A stretch of DNA of 64,000 nucleotides from Ephemerocybe angulata (lineage: Eukaryota > Basidiomycota > Agaricomycetes > Agaricales > Psathyrellaceae), in assembly GCA_013368325.1 (NCBI GenBank), contig JAACJK010000163.1, forward strand, positions 620,001 to 684,000, in the 5' to 3' direction. The notes under the pieces were generated by a model. The model had not been told where the DNA came from. It was given only the letters and a program-made list of their open reading frames with translations, and ran no database searches. Shown one piece after another: positions 22,060 through 32,960 of this stretch. Within the stretch, counting starts at the first letter, position 1, and each line of letters begins with the position of its first letter. A program made the position numbers and the translations under genes.

Positions 22060-24705
22060 CACCTCAGTCACCCGGCTGACCCCACTTCTAATGTATATCA
22101 ATTTGAGGAAAAGAAATACCTTAGATGTCCCCCAGCCAGTGGTCCAGCCATCGGTGGTTGACCCATGGTTCAGCCAATACTCAACCACTATCCAGCCATT
22201 TCTTCAGCCACTCAGACAGCCTCAGTCACATTTTTAAAAGTTCAACCATTTAGACAAATGGCTGGACCATTGAAAAAATGGCTGAGCTTTTGCAGTGGTG
22301 TTTGGGGTCCTGATTTCTTTGGTGGAAATGGTCCAGCCATTCTGATACAACTATTTTAAGACATGGTCCAGCCACTCTAGTGCAACCATTTTCAGAAGTG
22401 GTCCAGCCACTTTGGTTCTCAGCTATGTACTCTATTTGGTTGAATCTAATTACATAAGTGTCTGGGGTCCTACTTTGATTCAGCTACATCTGATATCAAA
22501 ATATTAGATCAGATTCAGATCTTAGATCTAGATCTAGATCTATGATGTCATTGATGGTGCCTGTGCCTGTGATGTAATGATTTACATGATATCACTATGA
22601 TTAATTGCTGTCATGCCAATCATGACATCATGCTCATTTAGATAAGAGAATTATTAAGCTGATTCATTTATATCTCACCCAGTTCTTGTCTGATAAGAAT
22701 GATTTTGTTATCATTAGAAAGGGTGGGATGAGGGGAGTAAGGGGTTATATGTAGTGTATCCAATGAATACAGTTATACTCTATAAAACCATGGAAAGGTC
22801 ATAATGTCAACATCAAGCTCATTTAGATAAGAAGAATGTTCAACAGATTCATTAATCTTCCCCTCAGTTCTTGTCTGATAAGGGTGATCTTGATATCAAT
22901 AGAAGGTATAAAATGAGGAGCATGCAGTGGTGTATGTGGTGTTTTCTCTGCATACAGTTATACTCTGACATACCATAGGAATCTCATTTGGGGGATGCAT
23001 TAGGGTTAGTATCACTGGGAACAGAAAATAAGGTCAAACAGTAAACACTTATATACACTATGCTCCTGGAGGTGTAATGTAACTAATACAGCAACAAGAT
23101 TTACTATCCTTGAATGATTGGTGGTGTAATAGTAGAATTCACAGAGTCGTTCTTGTGTTGCAAATCAGTACTTAGGGACCCTCTTCTGATGACATGAGCA
23201 ATATAAATACAAGGATAAAAGAGAGTGAGATGCCTAGTTCTGAATGCAAAAAAAAGTAACCAAAACCGCCCAGGGAGCATGGACATATGCATAGTTATAG
23301 GTACAATTGGGCTTTGAAGATACACACTTGTGCAACCAGAGAATCAAGCATGCACTTGAGGCCAGTTCTTCTTATAGATCAGCTTCTACTGCTTGGATTT
23401 GCTTGCAGTTTTTTTTAATGGAAACATAGTGGCTGGGGGTCTACTCTGACAGTGCCTTTATACTTCTATGTCCTTGCCTTGAAGAGCAATAGAGACAATT
23501 GTGCTATTTAAAGGATGGTTTGCATAAAGTTCATATTCCTGCTATAATGTGTGCATTAGACATTTACCACCCCACGGAATAGCTTATGGAATAGCTTTAG
23601 TATGCTGATACATATTCAAAAAGGTTTATGCTCATGATATGATGTCTCAGGAATACCAACCCTGATAGATAAGTACATTCAGCTTACATCTCAATATCAG
23701 GTTGCTAGTAAAGGGCTTAAGATGTAAGACATATGTAACTCTACTCTCCATAAATTGAGTATTCTAGTGATACTAAGCTCATTCATTTTGGATAGGAACT
23801 GAGTGAGATATTGACCTGTTTTGACTAAAACTCACCCTAATACATGCTCCAAATAACATTTCTATGATTTTGCAGAGCATAACTGTAGGAATAAAAGATA
23901 CCACATATACTACTTTGTTCCCCTCATTTTACACTTTCTAATGATACTAAAATTATTTTTATCAGACAAAACCTGAGGGAGATACCAATGAATCAGCATA
24001 GCACTCCTGTTATCTAAATGAGCATGATGTCATGCAAATCATGACATTGTGACACTAATCAATCACACTGATATCATCCAAATCATTACATCATAGGCAC
24101 AGGTACTCATCAATGCCATCACAGGCACAGGTACCATCAATGACCTAATAAATCTAGATTTGAGATCTAAATCTGAGATTTAAGATTGATGGGTTATGTC
24201 AGATTGATGACAGCTGTCATCTCAGATCTGACTCTCCCAAATTGGCAGAAGGTCCCCAGACACTTATATAATTATGTTCACCCAAAGAGGTGATGTGGCT
24301 GAACCAAAGTGGCTGGACCATGTTTGATAATGGCTGGACCAAAGTGGCTGGACCATGTTTGGCAATGGCTGGACCAAAGTGGTTGGACCAGTTCTTAGAA
24401 TGGTCAGACCAAAGAAAGTCAGGACCCCTGGCACTCAGGTCACAAATGGCTCAGCCATTTTGAAAATGGTTGAGAAAATATACAACCAAATATGGCTGCA
24501 TAATATAGTACAACCACTTTTTCATTATTTCAACCATATCTATCCAACCACATCCAGAGTCAACCATTTGTGGAATGGTTGGACCATTTTGGGACTATGT
24601 GGTCCAACCACGCATGGTTGAGCCACTGGCTGGGGGACATCTAAGGTATTTCTTTTCCTCAAATTGATATACATTAGAAGTGGGGTCAGCCGGGTGACTG
24701 AGGTG
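22060..24705. mobile_element. 2,646-bp non-autonomous TIR element with 83-bp perfect TIRs and subterminal repeats
   Basis: The first 83 bases (CACCTCAGTCACCCGG...) recur exactly, inverted, at the right end. A 7-bp direct repeat GTTATGC flanks it (22053-22059 and 24706-24712). Just inside the left TIR are at least six copies of TGGTCCAGCCA-like words, and just inside the right TIR are several inverted TGGCTGGACCA words. Such subterminal arrays are transposase-binding sites in hAT, En/Spm and KDZ-type elements. The AT-rich interior has no transposase ORF, so it depends on an enzyme elsewhere. The identity of the TIRs points to recent movement. A partial copy lies at 25655-26015 and a TIR-end fragment at 780-835. 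Confidence 0.8.
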
Positions 24706-24781
24706 GTTATGCTAATGACTTGTTTGATGATAGCACTGGCAGGCTGCAACCATATCATTCAAAATGGACATGTCATAGCCT

Positions 24782-25324
24782 GATGAACTTGTCACCATGT
24801 TCAACCATGCTTGCGCCAAGAACACTTTGTATGAAAGTCACTATTATGGTCCCTGCAACAAACTCTTGAGCTATTGTTTTGCTTCTTTCAAGTTCTACGT
24901 TGCTCCGCAAAGCCCTCCCAAGTGGTAGCCTTAAAAAAGTCGACTTTGCCGTATTCCTGATCACATCACACAGCAACGATGTGCCTGTCTTAATCATTGA
25001 GATCAAGGATGACAATCAGTTAGAAGAGGCTGAATCATACTATAGTGCAGGCCAACAAATATGCAGTAGATTTTCAGTGATGTTCAACAAATACCTTCTC
25101 CCTTGTTTATGGGGCATCAGTCTTATTGGCATGTCCGCATGCATCTACCAGGCTAACACTGCAAAAAAATGAGTGAACTCCCCCAGCAGACCATGCCCCA
25201 CACTTCACATGTTTTGCTGTCAACCTTTTTAGCTGGGGAGTGGGACATGGACATCACATTGGGAGGGGGGTTTGAGATAATGAAGGATATCATTTATGAT
25301 ATTCAAAATTTTGCTGGCAATTAG
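24782..25324 (+). pseudogene. PD-(D/E)XK nuclease-like protein of the agaricomycete type, frameshifted
   Basis: Pieces in three frames form one protein. DELVTMFNHAC...FYVAPQ (24782-24912) is followed by VDFAVFLITSHSNDVPVLII and EIKDD (to 25172). After an A7 run at 25163-25170 comes GEWDMDITLGGGFEIMKDII, ending at TAG 25322-25324. The D...EIK arrangement is that of PD-(D/E)XK fold nucleases. This N- and C-terminal pattern is one I know from lineage-expanded hypothetical proteins of mushroom fungi. The frame change falls exactly at the A-run, the typical site of slippage. It starts about 70 bp right of the 2.65-kb element's target duplication. Its biological role is unknown; the fold assignment is moderately sure. 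Confidence 0.55.
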
Positions 25325-25654
25325 CTATTGTTTTGTGTCTGACCAGTTTGACCTCAAATTGCCCATCCTTTCCAAAACTCCTTGTATTGAGTTCTGCTGC
25401 TGCTGGGAGAGTCCATCCATGAGCATCAAGGTATGCCTCGCAGCTGAGGCTCAGGAATTGTGTGCCTTGTGCAGTGAGCGGAGTGCAAGTCTTGTCGATG
25501 AGGATGGATTCTCGGTGAGAGAATTGAAGGCTGCATAGGCACTATGCCCTTGGCTTGGGAGCCATCGGCACAAACATCTCCAATACTTGCCAGCATCTGC
25601 AAAAATAACAGAATGTTTAGCAAGGTCATAGTACTGGGTCAAGAGCAGGAATAA

Positions 25655-26015
25655 AGTGACATCGTGCAAATTATGACATCACAGGCACATGTACCACCAA
25701 TGAAATCATAGATCTGAATCTCAAATTTCAAATTGATCTGTTATGTCACATTGATGGCAACTCTCTTGGCAGAGGGACCTCAGACACCTATGTAATTAAG
25801 TTCAAACAAATAGAGTCTGTGGTTGAACCAAAGTAGCTAAGCCATGTTTAAAGTTGGCTGGGCCAAAGTGGCTGGACCATTTCTAAAATAGTTGAACCAA
25901 GGTTTGAGAAGTGGGTGAACTACTTTTAAAAATAGTTTAGACAAAAGAAGTAGGACCCCAAACACTACTTGCAAAAACTTAGCCATCTTCCCAGTGGTCC
26001 AGCCATTCCTGTTAA
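25655..26015. repeat. Degenerate end of the 22060-24705 TIR family
   Basis: It follows the order of about 24010-24440 of the complete element: ATCACAGGCACA, RGATCTGAATCT-like words, a GTCCCCAGACACTTAT-like stretch, then TGGCTGGACCA-type subterminal repeats. Divergence is high and no TIR end is recognisable. It is an older relic of the same family. Confidence 0.6.
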
Positions 26016-29000
26016 TTGGAGTGTCTCTATGTGTTTCTTTTCTTTGTTCATAAACTAAGGGTTCTCTGTGCCATTTCTAACTTGCTTAAGGGAGTATCGG
26101 TTGAGAGAAGGCAGCCATTTTTTGTATTTATGTATGACTGGTCTTTTAATCTGGCATGTTGGAAAGAGGTTCCAACGCTCTTTTGGATGCAACATTACCT
26201 GGCACATTCTATGCAAACTATTTTTAGCTACTAAAGGCTTCTGACCCCAACCTCACTTTATATCCTCAGACCTCAAATTCAGCCCATTTTTTAACAGCAC
26301 TCTTGGTGCTATTGATGGTACCTGGGGAAGACTCCGGAGGGAGGGAGGGGGTTCAGTAGGAGGGGGGCGGCATCAGGAGGGGGCGCGGCTGCTTCATTGT
26401 CACTATCCTAGGCATCCTGTGCATTGAGGAGCTGTTGCTTGACGTTGGCGTTATCACCTTGGAAGATGTCCTCATCCTTGTCCATCAGAATGGGGCATCC
26501 AGAGTTGGGACTGCGGGGACTGTGCAGTGATATTTGAGGCATGGCAGCGTATAGGCCATGCGAGGGACTTACAACAGGTGCCTTCCCAGCATTTTTGGTG
26601 GGGCTGGTGCCTCGTTACGTTCGTCTCGTGGGGGGGAGCCTACGCGCTTCAAACGAGCCGAGTTGCTCTCGGCCTGGTTGAGGATGGGGCTTTCACCGTG
26701 GTTGGCGGGGGTAGCAGAGGGGGGCATCGAGGTGAGCTTTGTCCATGTGCTCCAAGTTCAGCGTGGCTGGCATCAACTGTACAGTTGATGATGTGGCTTA
26801 CAACCATCTGGACTTTATTTTTAACCCCCAAGTTGGGGTTAGGGTGGAGGTCCAGAGCTCGCTGGCGGCAGGGCCGTCATCCTGAGCGGCGTAGAGAGAA
26901 GGTGGCCATCATGGGTTAAGGTAGTCCTGCATCATGCCAGAGTATATTAGCAGAGTCCTATCTGCGGCCGGATACGTGGCAGGGGGAGTAGGCTGGCTAG
27001 TAGCGTCCCGTCTGCTATGGGGATCCCGGTTGGAGGAGCATTCCTCTGTGTGGGTTGCGTTTTCCATCGTGTTCCTCAGTCACCGCCGTGGATCTGTCCT
27101 GGCCTTGCCCCCACTAAGCGTGGGAAACTACGAGATGATGGTGGTAGTGGTTCAAGGTGTCCTCTGGTGAGAGCCTTCATGCTAGATTCCAAGATGTTGT
27201 CCTTGAGATCATTGGCACTCTCAAAGCAGGTAGATAGGATAGTCTTGGGAGTCTGAGGAGGAGAAGGAGAAGGGGAGTGAGTGTGCAAGTCCAATCACAA
27301 AGTCCTCATATGTGCAAATAGTGACATATAAATTAGACAAGAAAGTAAACTATGTAAAAGTACAAGAGGAGACGTATAAATGGTGCAGGTGTATGGTATG
27401 TGTATGAGTGTCTGTAAGAGTCAGAGTTCAGAAAAAAGAGTCCAAGAAAAATTGAAGTTGCATGCCTACTTAACACCCTCGATTGAAGGAGCGCCCTGCA
27501 GCCTTCCATACCTCACCCTTGTGGCAGCCTCCTGGGTCTGAATCTTTCCCCCATGCCTTCCTTTGATTATCTTGTTGAAACCAACATTATACACCCCGCA
27601 CTCTTATGCAGCTTCTTCCTTGGCTCCAAGAACAACTGAGGCAGAAACCGACATTCCGATATACTATCGTTGGTGGCTTGGCTGGTTGTTTATTTGGCCA
27701 CAAAATAGTACCTCAGCATTTCATCCCCTGTGCTTTCATCAGCTCTACTAATGCCATTGTAAGGACATTGACATCCAACTCACATTGCTTGGCAAGGATG
27801 AACTCCACTCGATCCAGAGCTCAATAACTGGGTGATCAAAAACAGCAAAGAAGGCCAGATAAGGGCTTGGTGGGTCGGTGTCAGAATTGAGTTAAGCTTG
27901 ACACCGTCCTGGTTCCACAAGATGACTACAATACCTACCACGACCTTGGGCTCATTTCAACCATCAATGATTTTAACATTGCGGTGCCAGCACTGGGTGT
28001 GATCACCAGCCTCGAGGCAATTGCTGCATGGAGCCACACACTGAAGATTATGCATGATTGCGATGCCCTGGAGTGGTACTTGGAGAAGACAGCAAGATTA
28101 GGGAATGCCATCCCAGAGGAGGCATTGGCTGTTGGGTTTCCTGCTGGATAGGCAAAAATGTATAAGTGTTTCCTTGGGGTGGAGAGCATAGACAAGGTCA
28201 CTGCTTTGTTAAGAGCAGTGGGTATTCAAGTTACGCCTGAGGTACCCCCCAAGGGCCAGTGAACTGTGGAGGAGGAAGCCGGCTGGAATTGGGGCGCGAA
28301 ATTCAAGGCTGAGCCACTGAGGACGATTAGAACTGGGGTGCAAATGATGGACGGGTAAGCAACAGTCTTCTCCAATGTATCTTTCTAAGCATCATTGTCA
28401 TGAAGACCATCCTCGGCCTCCTTGCCTTTGTGCTCAACTCCAATGTTCTTGTTGATGCACAAAAACAATCCCGAGGAATTCCCCATCATTCCAACAATTG
28501 GGAACATAATGAATTTGCCATCTTTCCAATAATTGGGAACATATATGTACCACGTCATTAAAATGCCTGGCTACAATGATGTTGTTTTACAACACTACCT
28601 ATTCTCAATCATTAACAAAGGCATAACCACTCATTGCCCAACTCGGTTTTCCACCTTGGGGTTGGTACATGTGGTACCTTCGCCCCCGGCGGACCTTTCC
28701 TTCCCGTATACACATGGTGTATACTTGTCTGATAAACTGTAAATAAACATATCTAAATGGACTTCTTGGTACTTACAGTCTGTCCTTTGTATACGGTCGC
28801 ATTGGCGAGGACTTCACACTGCCCCATTATTTCTATAGGAGTTCAGGAGGAATTCTGGTGAAATTCCAGTGAACTTTCTGAAATTCTACTGCCAAATTTT
28901 GAGTTCTGATTTTCCACCAGAGTTTAGTTCAAGAGGGGACGAAAGAGTCTTGAGAGGTGTTAAAAGTTGAGTACATTTGTAATGACACTATGATTTTAAA

Positions 29001-29203
29001 TTCTATTCTACTTGTCCTTTAATTTGTGTGATTGTGGGAAGTCAATTCTCTGGGAGTATTTGAGGAAGATGGAGAATGATGGGTATGCACCAGGACTATT
29101 GGAGAATGCACAGTTGGTGCTGAGGGCCATGATGGAGCTAGAGGTGGCAGGTATATGCCTGGAGCTGCCTGCATTGGCACATGCATCAGTACAGCTGCCC
29201 TGT
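26016..29203. other. 3.2 kb of coding-like remnants without assigned family
   Basis: Two stretches look like old coding sequence. On the reverse strand, 27294-26330 has Pro/Ser-rich and acidic pieces, for example HTHSPSPSPPQTPKTILS at 27290-27240 and DEDIFQGDNANVKQQLLNAQ at about 26480-26420. On the forward strand, 27900-28340 reads DYNTYHDLGLISTINDFNIA, then GVITSLEAIAAWSHTLKIMH, with a TAG at about 28150. I do not recognise either family. Neither has a complete frame, and both are probably relics of multi-copy genes or transposon cargo. Confidence 0.4.
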
Positions 29204-30622
29204 ACTTCACACTCCCCTAGGAGTCCTGTAGGACACCGGCTTGTCCTTTGGATTTCCGGTGGACTTCCAATGGACTTCTGCCGGACTTACCATAAAAGGT
29301 GCATTTCTGTTGGAGATCTGTTGGAAGTCCAACAGGAGTTCAACAGAAGTCCAACAGAAGTCCAGCTTGTCCAGTTGAGTCCAGTTGAGTCTAGTTGAGT
29401 CCAGTTGGAGTCTCTAGACTTTTATGATACTTTGGTAATTTAATCTATATGTCTTGCTGGACTTTTTACTTTTATTTTGTATAAACATAGCCATCACTTT
29501 TTGATGGTTATGTCAATCAGAAGTTTCCAAAAATCTCCAATAATGGCCTGGGAAAATGCAAAATACTTTCCAAACATCGAGTTTAAATTGACAACTGTCC
29601 ATATAATTGAGCTTACACCATTAATATGATGGGTTTCCAACGCTTGACAATAATGATAGCATCACCTGTCACTATTAGTGGATCGGGCAATAGATAAGAT
29701 TGCTCGGGGTTAATTCGAGCATAGATCTTTTTATATCAATCTAATCTTTACGCGCCTCGTGCTTTTTATTTCCCTTTGATACTGAATTCTCTTTCTTTCG
29801 TACTCTCTTTCTCTCATGGTTCTTTCTTAGATTTCTTACTTGAACCTGCGAGAAGGCAGAGACACACCTTGTCGTCTCACACTGCACTCGCAGGTCAGTT
29901 GTTCCCTCCTTTCACCCTCACGTCATCTCACACTGCACTCGCAGTTTACTTCCTCGTTAGGTCGCTTAGTTGCTACATTGCCATGCAATAACAGTCGCCC
30001 CACCCACCATCCGCTTCCTTCGTTACTCTCATACACATTTATACATGTCCCTCTAGTTAGCTTGAGTTCTGATCCCTGTCTCCGCTCGACCTCATCGGGA
30101 TCAGGATTCGGGGATCCGAGCTCGAGAACATTTGGACCCCAAATACATTGGTCCCTAATTCACTTGGCTCGGACCCAACCCCTCCCTCATCTCTTCTTCT
30201 CTCTCTTCCTTTTCTCTCTCTCTTCCCTTTTCTTCTTTTTATTTGTCGCAGTGAGAATTAAGCTTAATTACAAAAGATAATAATAGGCTTTTATGATTGT
30301 ACCTTAGTTATAACTGATGTGAATGGCCTGTCCAACTTGCTCCCAGAGTCTAGCTGGACAGTCCACCAGACCAGCAGGACTCCAGTTGGACTGACACCTG
30401 CCAGACTGTACCGTACTCTAATTTGGCAGGTACTGGAGTCTAACTGGACCTTACTGGACTCTGCTGGACTCTGCCAGAGTCTGGTTCAGGGCAATTTCAC
30501 CCCCTCACCAGACTAAAAGCCCAGCAGAAGTCCAGAAAGTCTATCAGAAGTCCAGCAAGTCTGCCAGACTTCCGGTGGAAGTCTAGCTGGAGTCCTGTGG
30601 GAATTATGGGGGAGTGCAAAGT
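29204..30622. mobile_element. Non-autonomous TIR element related to 19929-20741
   Basis: The ends are ACTTCACACTCCCC at left and the complement of ACTTTGCACTCCCCC at right. Inside the left end, GGAGTCCTGTAGGAC, and inside the right end, GGAGTCCTGTGGGAA, give a further inverted match. Both subterminal zones are rich in TCCAGTTGAGTC and TGGACT words, as in the 813-bp element. I found no target duplication. The middle (about 29640-29990) has a TATA-like TTTTTATATCAAT and two copies of a TCTCACACTGCACTCGCAG unit, and may be a captured LTR. Confidence 0.55.
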
Positions 30623-30830
30623 CCTCATGCCATGGATGCCGTTGCTCCTGCTGCCTGGTGCCTCTGTGCCGCTCCGTTTTCAACACTCATTCAAGTGGGG
30701 GATCCTATCTAAGGCCCAGATGGTCTGACTCGTTTGACGACTCGCCAGGTATGGTACCCTTGTATAGCGAGGAGGGGTTGTTGTTGCTGGCGCCCCACAT
30801 GTTTTGCATACACTGGGACTCTAAGATATT

Positions 30831-31216
30831 TTGCACATTATTTTTTTTTTATTTTTTATTTTTTTTTTTTTTTTTGGTGGTAGCCATAGGTAGGGCTCAG
30901 CAAAGGTGTACAACCTCCCCGAGCCCCGGCGTATGCAATTCGGTTCAGCGGCAGCGAAACGAGGCCCGCAAGCGGGCCCCCCAGACGAGGGAAAAATCCT
31001 GTTGACGGACACTGGGTGGGGGTGGGCCGCACGGCCCACCCTCACCTACAACGAGAACGAGCCGCTTGCGGCTCGTTCTCGTTCAGTAGTGTGGGACTCA
31101 CACTCAGCGGTTGCGCCCCGGAGGGCGCCTTGCCGCTGAGTCCCTACCCACTAACACCCCCACGTTCCGATGCCGTTCCAAGGACTTGCCTAGGGTTGCC
31201 CCGTTGCACATTATTT
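30831..31216 (-). mobile_element. GC-rich retroposon (SINE-like or LINE 3' end) with 13-bp target duplication
   Basis: The 13-bp direct repeat TTGCACATTATTT lies at 30831-30843 and 31204-31216. Between them, on the reverse strand, is a GC-rich body of about 330 bp followed by an A-rich tail (poly(T) at 30841-30875). Poly(A) next to one repeat and a 7-20 bp target duplication are hallmarks of target-primed reverse transcription. The body has several strong hairpins: ACGAGAACGAGCCGC with its complement (about 31049-31084), GCCCGC-AA-GCGGGC (about 30964-30978), and GGGCCGTGCGGCCC on the reverse strand. There is no coding capacity and no evident A or B box, so the RNA source is unknown. Confidence 0.7.
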
Positions 31217-31399
31217 GTCAAGTCTCTCAGTTATGAACTGAGGAGGCTTCAGTACTAATCCATCTTACTAGTAATCACTAGTATCCCCTTCTCAGACGGC
31301 GTCTGAGTATCCCTTTTCTTCTTAGTCCAGGTTCTGATCTTAGAGGCCGGTGTAAGTATATTACTTAGTGCTCCAGCCGTGCTATGGCTGTTACACATA
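31217..31399. other. Sequence right of the retroposon
   Basis: Continues the target sequence of the retroposon. Nothing recognisable; it may be the far 3' part of the DUF6589-like pseudogene. Confidence 0.4.
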
Positions 31400-32334
31400 C
31401 GATCATAAACCTGCAAAAATAGTCCACAGTCATATCAGCGGATGCAAGCATTTGTTAATTGGTCATTAAATGATGGGACTGCATACTTGCTGAGCTCATC
31501 AGTTGCCTTCTGAAGCTGTGTGATAAGGAGGTCTTCCTGAACCTGAAGGTTCCCCTCTATGCTCGCTTCCTCGATCATGGATACTTGCAGTGGATGGAAA
31601 GCATTTTTGAAGCCAGGTAGGTGAGGAGCATGCACAACAGGGTGCTTCAGTGCTGGGTTGTCCTTCAGGTGGGATAGCCCTTCCACATACGTGACACTGG
31701 GTACATGGCCCAATATTTCTGCCTGAAATAGGATGGAAATATGAGTGAAATAGACCATATATTTTCACGATATTCCGCAAGGAGATATGGTAGAATTGTG
31801 GCATTCATATTTCGCCCATATCCGTGCGTTGCCACTATGGTAGAAATATGTTAGACCAGCCTGGATGGACCAGTCATATATTTCTTGACTATTTCAGATG
31901 GGAATCTTGACGAAATATGTATGTGATTGTATTAAGATATTTCCGAGGTAAAATATTGTTGATCTTCTTGTGAAATATTGAATACCGGCGCTGCAAGGTA
32001 CTTCATTGATATTTCAAAGCTATTTCGAGCGGGAAATAGGAAAGTAGATTTGTTTCGACTATCTACATAGACAGAATGGGAGGGCTGAGCCTCCGTGACG
32101 GCGAGAGTGAGACCAATGGGGTGAGCTTATTGGACTTGCGCGATTCTGGTCGGATTGGTAGGATGACATAGTTTACGCCCCACGGTCCAGCATGTACCCT
32201 TGGTAACATGGTCAGGCCTTTATATTCACAACCAGATTGGACCTTCACATAACACTGACCGTACAACACACTCCCGCACTGCCCGATGTGGCATCCAACC
32301 AGCCACCAGCCACACGACCATCCACGATTCCGAA

Positions 32335-32560
32335 GGGCCACTACGCCGACTCCTCCAACTGCCCCGATTTCCCGGCTTGCCGGCTCCTCAAACCGCCCAT
32401 TTCTCGACACGCCGACTCCTCCAACCACCCCGATTTCCGACTCGCCGACTAATTTTATTCACCAACTACCAGCCACACAACCCGATTCCCGACTCGCCGA
32501 CTCCTCCAACCGCCCCAATTCCCGGCTTGCTGACTACCAGCCATGGGGCCTCAGTACTCA
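32335..32560 (+). repeat. CGACTC-containing minisatellite
   Basis: A unit of about 36-45 bp containing GCCGACTCCTCCAACCGCCC and a GATTTCCCGGCTTGCC-like part is repeated about four to five times with drift. The peptide-like PTPPTAP repeats read from it come from the tandem DNA, and are not evidence of a gene. Confidence 0.65.
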
Positions 32561-32579
32561 GCGCTGACCGATTGGATTG

Positions 32580-32960
32580 AAGAGTAGACCTGACAGTCGG
32601 GGCGGGCCCAGGGGACGTCGTATTGAGTCGGTCCAGACAGTCAATTGCGCAAAAAATCGACTCGGAGTCGAGTCGGCAGTCCGGACTCGGGCGGGCCTAG
32701 GAGTCGGTCCAGAGACACGAGAAAAATCGAGCCGGAATCAAGTCGGCAGTCGGGCCAGCCCAGGGCGTAGTATTGAGGCAGTCGAGAGTCAATCGTGAGG
32801 AGAGTCGAGGTCGAGTCGGAGTCGTGTCGGCAGTCAGCGAGGGCCCCGGGAGTGTAGTGTTGAGTGGTCCAGACAGTCGAGGGGGAGTCGAGTCAGCAGT
32901 GGCGGTTAAAGTATCATCGTGTCAGCAGTCGGAGAGGGCCCAGGCAAAAAACAGTAAAAA
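32580..32960 (+). repeat. GAGTCG-rich long-period repeat
   Basis: At least four diverged units of about 85-95 bp share the blocks GTCGGCAGTC, GGGCGGGCC or GAGGGCCC, GTAGTATTGAGTCGG and TCCAGACAGTC. The core word GAGTCG is the complement of the CGACTC word in the minisatellite to its left, so the two arrays face each other and could fold back. Confidence 0.6.
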
